Made by a program: the position numbers and the translations under genes. A DNA stretch of 37,871 nt from Candidatus Omnitrophus sp. (GTDB lineage Bacteria; Omnitrophota; Gorgyraeia; Zapsychrales; Fredricksoniimonadaceae). The notes beneath the pieces were generated by a model, which was given only the letters and a program-made list of their open reading frames with translations, searched no databases and was not told the origin of the DNA. Numbering within the stretch: the stretch's first letter is position 1; each line of letters starts with the position of its first letter. Positions 30,809 to 37,871 of the stretch are shown here, piece by piece. The stretch is from the NCBI GenBank assembly GCA_020719005.1, contig DYQZ01000007.1:1-37871 (forward strand), read 5' to 3'.

Positions 30809-32473
30809 TTATTTCTCGCCCCAACTGCCGGGGACGATGGACAGGCGGCGGTTCACGCTTTCGGTGGTCTCGCCGGCGTAAAGACGGGCGATCTCAGTAG
30901 CGGATAGAGTACGACTGTAAAGACGAACATCGTCGATCTTGCCTGTAAAATAATCACTGCCTCCATCATATGAAGAACGACCTATTTGAAAAGGAGCCTC
31001 ACTATCATAATCAGATGCTGAGTATCCTGTGTTATAAACCATTTCCCCATTAACATAAAATAAAATATCCGAACCGCTATAAACAAGCGCCACATGGGTC
31101 CATGTATTTAAAGCCGAAGGCGTTGTTGTTTCTTCCCAGCCAGCACCAGTGTAAATAAACCAATAATACGGACTTCCTACTCGTGCACTTAAAGCTCTAT
31201 CAAAACCACCGTCATCATTTCCAAAGACTGTGCCACCATAAGCTGTCTTGTAAACCCACGCCGCCAACGTTATCTCTGGATAATCATCAATATCAATAGG
31301 CGCTGTGGCATTTTTTGTTCCATCCAAATTCAATGCATAATCCCCAACCTTGCCACTCGTCCAGGCAAGAGCGCTTGACACAGTCCCGGTATTCCCATTC
31401 CCGCTCGAATCCGCAACTGTCGTTCCTGAGCCTTCATCAAACTCCCAGTGCCCGACCAGATCGCCGTCCATGTAAAGCTGGGCTAGCTCTTCAGCTGACA
31501 AAGCGCGTGAATAAACGCGTACATCATCGATATCTCCATTAAAAAACTCATCCATCGAATAATGTTTACCGATAACCAGATCACTCACCGCATCTGTGAA
31601 ATCACAATCCGCCTTCTCACCGATCAAATTCTGATCCACATAAAATCTCATCGCACCAGCACGATTCACGCTCATGGCATAAAAATGCCATTGCCCCAGC
31701 ACAGGACTATATCTTCCGGCACCGCCCCCCCAACACTGCCCTGTCATAGCGGCGATATCTTTACCCGTAGGCCCCCAATTGTATTCATATATGCCATATC
31801 CAGTATAATCCTCGGACTTCCCTACTAAATATGGAGGAGACGTCGGCACATTGACCTTAGTCCACAAAGCAACCGTTAGTGTCGCCATATTTAAACTCGC
31901 CGCATCAGGAACGCTGACATGACTACTACCATTAAAACGCCCTGCCTGCCCCTTTTTTCCAGCAACATAAGTTGCTGTCCCAGACCATGTCCCGTTGTTC
32001 CCATATCCGCTGGAATCCGTTACTGCCATGCCAATGCCGCCATTAAATCCCCATTGACCAACAGGCCCTGTCTTCACACGCTGATATACCGTTCGCTCCA
32101 CTCCATTGACCGTCGCGCTTGATGTCAGATATATCGATGCGTCCACGCTATAATCACGAACCCATATCGTATAGATCCCACCGTCTAAAGTCTCAGCCTG
32201 AGGATCAGTTGGATTGGCACCTGCCACAGTCGGATACGCACTTGTGCGCCAGGAAGCATCTGTTGATCCATCAGGCGCTGTATGAAGCAGATACCATTTG
32301 GCTTTCTCTAATCCCGCCTCGGCTAGATAAAAAGCTTTCAGATTATCCACCTGTCCTGCCGTGACCTTGCCCGCGCTGTTCACGGAGAATAGAAAAGCAG
32401 TGGCCAGACCGCTTAACGCGATCATGAATACCAAGACCATCAACATCAAACTTCCCCGTCGCGTCAACAACAT
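30809..32473 (-). CDS. PilX-like pilin assembly N-terminus fused to two LamG domains
   Basis: A protein of 554 residues. The first 60 resemble PilX-type type IV pilus minor components: RRGSLMLMVLVFMIALSGLA, a hydrophobic helix, and the AFYLAEAGLEKAKWYLL helix. Two LamG/concanavalin-like domains follow, at about 145-335 and 345-535. Each opens with a GxWxF-type strand and the phrase DSSGYGNNGT or DSSGNGNTGT and closes with DIDDVRVYSRALSA or KIDDVRLYSRTLSA. They are probably carbohydrate-binding and surface-exposed. The ATG at 32473 has AAGGAG 6 bases upstream; an adjacent in-frame TTG is less likely. It overlaps the broken cysN stop (TGATG). A strong terminator follows. Confidence 0.88.
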   Translation of the reverse strand: MLLTRRGSLMLMVLVFMIALSGLATAFLFSVNSAGKVTAGQVDNLKAFYLAEAGLEKAKWYLLHTAPDGSTDASWRTSAYPTVAGANPTDPQAETLDGGIYTIWVRDYSVDASIYLTSSATVNGVERTVYQRVKTGPVGQWGFNGGIGMAVTDSSGYGNNGTWSGTATYVAGKKGQAGRFNGSSHVSVPDAASLNMATLTVALWTKVNVPTSPPYLVGKSEDYTGYGIYEYNWGPTGKDIAAMTGQCWGGGAGRYSPVLGQWHFYAMSVNRAGAMRFYVDQNLIGEKADCDFTDAVSDLVIGKHYSMDEFFNGDIDDVRVYSRALSAEELAQLYMDGDLVGHWEFDEGSGTTVADSSGNGNTGTVSSALAWTSGKVGDYALNLDGTKNATAPIDIDDYPEITLAAWVYKTAYGGTVFGNDDGGFDRALSARVGSPYYWFIYTGAGWEETTTPSALNTWTHVALVYSGSDILFYVNGEMVYNTGYSASDYDSEAPFQIGRSSYDGGSDYFTGKIDDVRLYSRTLSATEIARLYAGETTESVNRRLSIVPGSWGEK

Positions 32474-33015
32474 CAACCTCTCCTTGCAGGATAAACATCC
32501 TGTTCCTTGAAAAACCGCAAGAACGCCTCACTGGATAAAATCTTATCACGCCCGACACTGGCCTTGAACGTTTTTGTTCGATAAAGCAGACCCACACAAA
32601 AAAAGAACCTTTTGAAAATAACGCCGACACGTTGTGAAAAAAGCTTGTAGTCACCGCGCACAAAGAATTCGAGCAATTGGGGCAACCCTAGGCCGAACAC
32701 ACCGCTTTCAATAACAGCGAAGAAACATTTTATTTTAGAGATGGGCGAAATGGTGGTCTCTGAATGCCGCTTAGGCGTCGAGAAATAGCGGTAAGCCACA
32801 TCGATCGTGATCCCCTGCTCACGCTCAGCCCGAAGCCCGTCGGTAACAAATGACAGATCAAGCCCCTCGCGCTGGAATTTACGCGAATCACCGTGGAGTG
32901 TGGCAAGATGATCCTCATAAAGAGCGCCCGCCTCAAATAAAAGACGGCCGATCAAGGTCGACTTCCCGTCATCAACACTGCCTGCCGTTGTAAAACGCAA
33001 TAGGTCCTGATCCAT
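32473..33015 (-). pseudogene. cysN: cysN truncated after 83 residues and fused to unrelated sequence
   Basis: The first 83 residues are clear sulfate adenylyltransferase GTPase subunit: the P-loop [15 protein letters not shown], the [20 protein letters not shown] switch I region and [11 protein letters not shown]. The expected continuation (IADTPGHEQYTRNM, NKMD and the beta-barrel domains, about 400 residues more) is absent. Instead 97 residues of unrecognised sequence follow from about 32766 ([20 protein letters not shown] and beyond). Without G3 and G4 boxes it cannot hydrolyse GTP. The gene overlaps the cysD stop by one base, as in an intact cysDN pair, so this is probably a deletion that fused cysN to another gene's tail. 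Confidence 0.88.
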
Positions 33016-33932
33016 TAAAAATACCCCTCGCGCTTTTTCTGCTCCATGGACGAATCCTGATCATGGTCGATCAGCCGCGTGATCCTCTCGGAATTCCTAA
33101 CGGTCATCATCTCTTCAATGATCTCAGGCACCGTCGTTGCGGATGAACGGACCGCGCCTGTGCAAGGATAACAACCCGGTGTTCTGAAACGGCACATCAC
33201 ACGTTCAACACGTTCGCCCTCTTTAAGCGGGATCGGCCCGTCCAGAGGGATAAGCTGCCCTCCCCGCACCACCACCTCGCGTTCACGTGCAAAATACATA
33301 GGCACCACAGGAATATTCTCGGCGTGAATATACTGCCAGATATCAAGCTCTGTCCAATTCGACAACGGAAAAACCCGGAGGCTTTCGCCGCTGTTCACCC
33401 GTGTGTTATAAATTCCCCACAGCTCAGGGCGCTGGTTCTGCGGATCCCATTGACCGAACGCATCCCGAAAAGAAATGACCCGCTCTTTGGCCCGCGACTT
33501 CTCCTCATCACGCCTTGCCACGCCGATCGCAGCATCATACCCCCCGGCCTTAAGCGCCTCCAACAGCGCCTGGGTCTTAAAGATCCCACAACATTTAACC
33601 GTGCCAAGCGCCCGGGGATCGGCTTTATCCGCAACAACGGAAGTCGCCGTATGCACCCGCAGATCAGCACCGATCGACGACACGAACTGATCACGGAATG
33701 CGTACATGCCTTTGAATTTAAGGGTCGTATCCACATGCAACAACGGGAATGGTATCTTGGCAGGGGAAAATGCCTTCTGCGCCAGACGGACCAGGACAGA
33801 TGAATCTTTGCCGACAGAATAAAGCATCACAGGATGCTCGACGGTAGCAACGACCTCGCGGAGGATGTGAATGCTCTCGGCCTCCAGCGCACGCATTTTG
33901 CTAAGGCGATAAGTTTCTGTTTTCTTTAACAA
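33015..33932 (-). CDS. cysD: Sulfate adenylyltransferase subunit 2
   Basis: A protein of 305 residues, close to the 302 of the E. coli enzyme. It shows [15 protein letters not shown], the PP-loop [43 protein letters not shown]-like [28 protein letters not shown] and the closing [19 protein letters not shown]. With CysN it activates sulfate to APS. The frame is open up to a TTG at 33974, but a TTG at 33932 with GAGGGG 6 bases upstream gives the family length; an ATG at 33896 is also possible. Its partner cysN is broken, so activity may be low or the locus may be decaying. A TauE-like exporter lies upstream. Confidence 0.94.
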   Translation of the reverse strand: MLKKTETYRLSKMRALEAESIHILREVVATVEHPVMLYSVGKDSSVLVRLAQKAFSPAKIPFPLLHVDTTLKFKGMYAFRDQFVSSIGADLRVHTATSVVADKADPRALGTVKCCGIFKTQALLEALKAGGYDAAIGVARRDEEKSRAKERVISFRDAFGQWDPQNQRPELWGIYNTRVNSGESLRVFPLSNWTELDIWQYIHAENIPVVPMYFAREREVVVRGGQLIPLDGPIPLKEGERVERVMCRFRTPGCYPCTGAVRSSATTVPEIIEEMMTVRNSERITRLIDHDQDSSMEQKKREGYF

Positions 33933-33957
33933 GAGGAACCCCTCGAAATAATGCTGA

Positions 33958-34691
33958 TCATCCTTTTGAGGCAAGCCTGAACAACGTCAATAAGCCCAAA
34001 AGCGCGATCAAGATGCCCACATATTTCTTAAGCCTTATTGACGGCGTCTTTTTAACAGCCAGGACAGCGCTTGCGGTCAAGAAACCAATAAGCGGCCAAT
34101 CCAGGGGCTTACCGTTAAGAAGATAAACCAGAAATCCGACCAGACAAGTAATGGCTTCAGCAAACGCGGTGATCCCCACCGCGCTCTTGGCATCAACTCC
34201 GGAGAGCATCTGCCCACCCATGACCAAAGGCCCGTATCCACCGCCGGAAATGCCCTTATTGAATGACGCGACAAAACTAACTGCCATTAATTTCTTCCAA
34301 GAAAGAAGCATCGGCCGTGACGCTGTCCAGAACACAAGAAGACCCATGAGAAAAACAAGCGACCCGATATAGATGGAGAGAAAGTCTTTGGGGATCTTGA
34401 CCGCCACCATGACCGCGGCAATGACCCCAACACTGCTGATCCCCCCCCCAGGATCATGGCCACTTTGAAATCTTGTGAACCGATCTTCAGATCCACATTC
34501 TTGGCCTTATGATGCAGGGTCATGGTGACAATGTCGGTCGCCAACTGCGATATCAACACCGCAGGGATGACCTTAAGCGGATCATAACCCAGAAAAAGCA
34601 TCATCGGCACAAGCGCAGTGCCATATCCCATTCCCATGCTTGAATCAAGGAACTCACTGAAGAAAGCCAGCGCACCGACCAGGAAATTCAT
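33958..34691 (-). pseudogene. TauE/SafE-family sulfite/sulfonate exporter split by a frameshift in a G9 run
   Basis: Two frames together make one exporter of about 243 residues. The first (ATG at 34691) holds FFSEFLDSSMGMGYGTALVP and VIPAVLISQLATDIVTM. The second, ending at 33958, holds FVASFNKGISGGGYGPLVMGG and GITAFAEAITCLVGFL. These are the two half-repeats of the TauE/SafE (DUF81) fold. They join at nine consecutive G on the minus strand (34449-34441); one more G restores the frame (LGGGISSVGVIAAVM). It may be phase-variable, a recent null or a homopolymer error. Next to cysD it would fit sulfate, sulfite or sulfonate transport. Confidence 0.88.
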
Positions 34692-34740
34692 GTGCTATCC
34701 CTTAACTTTTCTTAACCACAACGGAACGTGATCACCATGA

Positions 34741-36099
34741 TCACTTTTGATACAACGCCTCAACCGCTCCCGAGAACTGCCGCACCGTGCTGTCTTCCAA
34801 ACAATAATTCCCCGTCACTTTATCAACAAGAACTGGATAACATGCAACACCATTCGCCCCCTGTTGCGGCTGGAACACCTTGACCTCCACCCTACCGGGA
34901 AGGGTGGAGGTTATAGAGATCGTTAGGAATTCAGAGGTTTTACGGAATGCGACTGGCGATGTGGTGAGGCGCATGCCTTTGACAGCTTGGATCAAAGCCT
35001 TTACTTTCTCGACGTCGAAAGATACACCTTTGGCTGTTACCCAGGAAGTTGCCCCGGCCTTCTGCATCAATGTTTCTTTCTTTTTTAAACCCGGCACACT
35101 AAAACGCACCTCGCTCACTTTTGTTTCATCAATATGAAAAAGATCATCGGCAAAGAATCCGCCGTCATTACGATCAAGATTGCTGAAATGATATACCGCG
35201 ACACGGATCGCATAAGGCTTTTCACCCTCTCGAATAAAGAATTCTCCCTTGTCACTATACTTGCGCCGCAACACAACAGGCGCCGCGTCCTTCCGACGGA
35301 GTGTCAGCGTCCAGTCCTCGGGTGTCCACTTCACTATATCGGCCGGAACGATCGCAACACCGCGTTGGCCACTGATCATTTGGATATAATTCTTTACCTT
35401 CTCCCCGTCTATCGGATACGCGTAATTGCTCTGGAATTTCCAAACTCCCTTCGCGTCTTTTAATACATCCGCATAGATCTTTCCTCCCTCAGTGATATTC
35501 AATCCTTCAACCGCATCTGCCCCAACATTCAAAACCCTTTTATCCAGCCATTTATCCAGGTCGAATTTCTTCTCTGCGACATCCTTGCCAAATCCAAAAT
35601 AACGCAGGATATCTTCCGTAACGGCATAGACTTTGGCAGAACCCTTCCGACGGATAAAGTTGCTTCCTTTATCGGTAGCTTTAAATCCCAAGAGCAGATC
35701 CTCGATCATGCCCTTCTCGGTCCCGATCACGACCTCGATCGCCTCTTCATCCGTCAGTGCATACGACTTGAACAAAGAAGGATCATTGGAACGCTCATCC
35801 GTCGTGATATTCTTAAGCGATGTCAGGAAATCCAAAAAGACAGCCGCATCAGCATTGATCCCGCCGAAACGATTCACTAGTTTCCATTGCCCTTCATCTT
35901 TCTTTAATTCAAACGTTTCTTTCCCCGCCCGTACCGTGCACATCGTGACAGAAAAAGGTTCAAAGTCGAATTTCATCCGTGATGAAACGACCACGGTCTC
36001 TTCGACCTTCTGCTCTTTAACACGCGCTCGCTCTTTCAACAGAACAAGCCCTCCCATCAAAACCGCGAATATAACAAAGATGACCAATGTTTTTCTCAT
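34741..36099 (-). CDS. DUF4340 domain protein, GldG partner
   Basis: A protein of 452 residues with an N-terminal membrane anchor (MRKTLVIFVIFAVLMGGLVL) followed by a beta-rich exported region with DUF4340 features: LKKDEGQWKLVNRFGG, INADAAVFLDFLTSLKNI and a second related half. In many genomes DUF4340 proteins follow GldF/GldG-type ABC-auxiliary genes, as here (11-base gap). The frame extends 48 codons further upstream, into the GldG gene, but AAAGGT 6 bases before the ATG at 36099 and the anchor segment mark the start. Near its 3' end lies a GC-rich palindrome that stays in frame (34881-34913). Molecular role unknown. Confidence 0.85.
   Translation of the reverse strand: MRKTLVIFVIFAVLMGGLVLLKERARVKEQKVEETVVVSSRMKFDFEPFSVTMCTVRAGKETFELKKDEGQWKLVNRFGGINADAAVFLDFLTSLKNITTDERSNDPSLFKSYALTDEEAIEVVIGTEKGMIEDLLLGFKATDKGSNFIRRKGSAKVYAVTEDILRYFGFGKDVAEKKFDLDKWLDKRVLNVGADAVEGLNITEGGKIYADVLKDAKGVWKFQSNYAYPIDGEKVKNYIQMISGQRGVAIVPADIVKWTPEDWTLTLRRKDAAPVVLRRKYSDKGEFFIREGEKPYAIRVAVYHFSNLDRNDGGFFADDLFHIDETKVSEVRFSVPGLKKKETLMQKAGATSWVTAKGVSFDVEKVKALIQAVKGMRLTTSPVAFRKTSEFLTISITSTLPGRVEVKVFQPQQGANGVACYPVLVDKVTGNYCLEDSTVRQFSGAVEALYQK
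34881..34913. repeat. In-frame palindrome within the DUF4340 gene
   Basis: ACCTCCACCC (34883-34892), 9 bases, GGGTGGAGGT (34902-34911); a G-U pair and a T-A pair extend it to 12 bp. It encodes TSTLPGRVEV in the reading frame of the protein. It may be a palindromic element inserted into coding sequence or chance. Confidence 0.6.
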
Positions 36100-36109
36100 A
36101 TCATGACCT

Positions 36110-37871
36110 TTATTTCTTGACTGCCTGCATATAAAGCGCCTTTTCTTTCCGACGCCACAACACCCTGATAATACCAAACACCGCGATCCCCACGGGAACA
36201 CAAAAAACAACGGCCAGGCGCCACCAGAACTTAGCCGATGCATCCAGCGGCTTGATGCGACTGGCTGATACCCGATGATTGCGGATATTGATAAGCTCCC
36301 CGCCGAGAGTCAACACATCCACGGCATTGGTCAAAAAACCGAGCGACCCATTGTCAGGTAAAAGGGATTCCTCGAACATTTTAACGCAACCAGCAACGAT
36401 CAGTTTTCCCGGCTTTGCATCTTCCTTCTTGAGCGCCTCTGCAACAACAGCAGCATTCGCGGCCTTGCCAGCTTCCGGCATATCAGAAGGCTCTTCTTTC
36501 CAGGCCGGCACAGACTTTCCTGCGGTCGTATCCGGGAATTGCCCCTCGACCATCACCGCCAGCGGATAAGGCCCTTCGAACTTCCTGCCAACGGATGAAA
36601 TATCATCCCGCGTCAGCATGCTCGAACGCTGCGGCACCGCCCAGCTCGTATGACTGGATGAAATAAGCACCGTATTCTTTAACCCCAGTGCTTTCATTTT
36701 TTCCTTATCAAGATCCAGAAGCGATCCCCAAAGATAGAAGATCGACGGCAAACCACCCGTGATCGACACATCCTGATTCAGTTGCTCCTCAGGCACACGG
36801 ATCTGGATGGGGGCTTTCACCGGTGCCGTAAATGACATCGGGCCTATCCCCGCATTACCAGAGACATTAATAACATCGTTATTCTCGTCCATCAGCATAC
36901 GATCATCCACATTAACACCATAGGCTCCAAGAAGATCATTAGCCTCATTGGCAATGCGCTGTGGAAAAATGCCTGTGCCATATTGATTTTGTTTGTAATC
37001 GAACTTGTAAGACTGCGTGGCCATCACGACCTTGCCGCCTTTATAAAGATAACGGGCCACTTCATAACGCTGACGCGCCGTCATTTTATCCGGCACCAGC
37101 ACAACAAGCGCATCAATTCCCTCCGGGATCGGCTCGTCCTCGGTCAAACGGATCCTTTTGACCGTATGACCTTCATACTGAAGCGCGGCCTCTACTCCAC
37201 GATACAGATCATCCCGCATGGTCAGCGGAGCGGCCTGGCCGAATTTCTTGAGCATATTGAGCATGCCAGGGTCCATGGCTTTTTCTTCATAAGGAGCGAC
37301 AAGGGCCACGACCTGCTTTTTCTCTGCCATCATCCGGTAGATCTTGGATGCCACCGAATATTCAAGCTTCTGCACATCCGCCGGTAAAACGCGCGGGATA
37401 TATTCTTCATCCCTGTCCTTGTAGGCAACAGCGATCGCGGCATAAACAAGCTTTACCCCCACCTCATCCTTGTCAATACTGCGCACGGATATAGGAGCGA
37501 TCCCCTTTTTATACAACTTGGCGGCGGTCGAGTTCTCATCGGGTTTGTCTGCCAAAGGTTCGGCCTCCATCCGGATGGTCTTATACTGCAATTTCCCCGC
37601 CGACTTGACACGGAGCTCCTCTAAGCGGTCGCGGATATCCTGCTCTAAGGTCTTCAGCGCCGTCGGCATCTTTTCCTGCGGCGTGATATACAACTTTAAG
37701 GTCACCGGTGCATCCAGTTTCTTTAAGATACGCGCCGTAGCTTCGGTGATCGTATACAAACGGCCTGTGGTCAGGTCAAAGCGGCCGAGCGGCAGGTCTG
37801 CCAAGAGAATATTCGCCCACAAGATAATGATCCCACCAATGACCGCGGTCATGGTGAAATACAGCTTTGCC
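36110..37871 (-). CDS. GldG-like ABC-2 auxiliary protein, 5' end cut by the window
   Basis: At least 580 residues. The frame stays open to the right edge (AKLYFT before the first internal ATG at 37852), so the true start lies outside. The visible N-terminal part is a transmembrane helix (VIGGIIILWANILLADLPL), then the GldG start pattern RFDLTTGRLYTITEATARIL and the thioredoxin-like strand VTLKLYITPQEKMP. A long extracytoplasmic region with ALVVLVPDKMTARQRYEVAR and GKVVMATQSY (ABC_transp_aux domain) follows, and a C-terminal membrane helix (WWRLAVVFCVPVGIAVFGII) with a basic tail. GldG works with an ABC ATPase and permease (GldA/GldF), expected beyond the right edge. It precedes the DUF4340 gene. 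Confidence 0.88.
   Translation of the reverse strand, partial: AKLYFTMTAVIGGIIILWANILLADLPLGRFDLTTGRLYTITEATARILKKLDAPVTLKLYITPQEKMPTALKTLEQDIRDRLEELRVKSAGKLQYKTIRMEAEPLADKPDENSTAAKLYKKGIAPISVRSIDKDEVGVKLVYAAIAVAYKDRDEEYIPRVLPADVQKLEYSVASKIYRMMAEKKQVVALVAPYEEKAMDPGMLNMLKKFGQAAPLTMRDDLYRGVEAALQYEGHTVKRIRLTEDEPIPEGIDALVVLVPDKMTARQRYEVARYLYKGGKVVMATQSYKFDYKQNQYGTGIFPQRIANEANDLLGAYGVNVDDRMLMDENNDVINVSGNAGIGPMSFTAPVKAPIQIRVPEEQLNQDVSITGGLPSIFYLWGSLLDLDKEKMKALGLKNTVLISSSHTSWAVPQRSSMLTRDDISSVGRKFEGPYPLAVMVEGQFPDTTAGKSVPAWKEEPSDMPEAGKAANAAVVAEALKKEDAKPGKLIVAGCVKMFEESLLPDNGSLGFLTNAVDVLTLGGELINIRNHRVSASRIKPLDASAKFWWRLAVVFCVPVGIAVFGIIRVLWRRKEKALYMQAVKK

Noticed and set aside
34728-34744. GTGATCA-CCA-TGATCAC hairpin at the DUF4340 stop codon
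   Set aside because: Seven base pairs without a following T run; too weak to call a terminator.
1-37871. CRISPR array, rRNA genes, insertion sequences, integrase genes
   Set aside because: No regularly spaced direct repeats, rRNA-like segments or transposase/integrase motifs were seen; the ORF6N protein alone does not indicate a prophage.

Overview
The window is about 38 kb of bacterial chromosome from an organism with a Gram-negative envelope: it encodes an outer-membrane barrel, a lipoprotein and periplasmic sensing domains. The best single clue to lineage is a 920-residue secreted protein (20512-23274). Its N-terminal module and its C-terminal GGIDL...PVIFDLKP segment resemble, from memory, a protein family expanded in Candidatus Omnitrophota (OP3). 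An archaeal/eukaryotic-type deoxyhypusine synthase homologue, a pyruvoyl arginine decarboxylase and many detached receiver domains fit a deep-branching, probably anaerobic lineage. The assignment is inference. Almost every gene lies on the minus strand; the exceptions are the first two genes, a pilin-like gene at 1333 and one tRNA.

Layout. 1-2904: the end of a ComM/YifB-like gene, an ORF6N protein, a CBS-pair protein and a cysteine-rich Flp-pilin-like protein. 2917-5283: a signalling operon (HTH-receiver, receiver-kinase, receiver plus a broken second receiver). 5402-8409: a nitrosative-stress locus (hcp, an Fe-S partner and an Rrf2 regulator) with two matching operators. 8412-13204: a five-gene operon (receiver, solute-binding lipoprotein, Cache histidine kinase, receiver, frameshifted receiver) in which the first four junctions are ATGA overlaps or 13-bp gaps. 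13224-15557: polyamine operon 1 (arginine decarboxylase, deoxyhypusine-synthase-like protein, divergent HisI). 15794-18103: an envelope operon (secreted Lys-rich protein, a 48-residue CCCC protein, a YraQ-type permease, an outer-membrane barrel). 18252-18326: tRNA-Arg(CCG). 18511-20440: polyamine operon 2 (N-carbamoylputrescine amidase, agmatine deiminase). 20512-26903: the secreted double-methyltransferase-like protein and a SWIM-SNF2 helicase separated by nested inverted repeats. 27017-28813: a PIN-type toxin-antitoxin pair, an RluA-family pseudouridine synthase and a PilZ protein. 28876-30790: an arsenic operon driven by a DUF134 regulator. 30809-34691: a PilX-LamG protein beside a decaying sulfate locus (truncated cysN, intact cysD, frameshifted TauE exporter). 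34741 to the right edge: a DUF4340 and GldG-like gliding/ABC-auxiliary pair.

How the genes work together. The two polyamine operons together encode arginine to agmatine to N-carbamoylputrescine to putrescine, with the deoxyhypusine-synthase-like enzyme as a plausible final step to homospermidine or a related triamine. The solute-binding lipoprotein is translationally coupled to a double-Cache kinase and no ABC permease is present, which suggests binding-protein-assisted sensing rather than uptake. The four-gene envelope operon could form a metal or metalloid export route across both membranes. The Rrf2 protein probably represses itself and the hcp operon through AATGAYAC-N7-GTATCATT sites. 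Three genes carry apparent frameshifts, two of them at homopolymers, so assembly or sequencing errors must be excluded before calling them pseudogenes.
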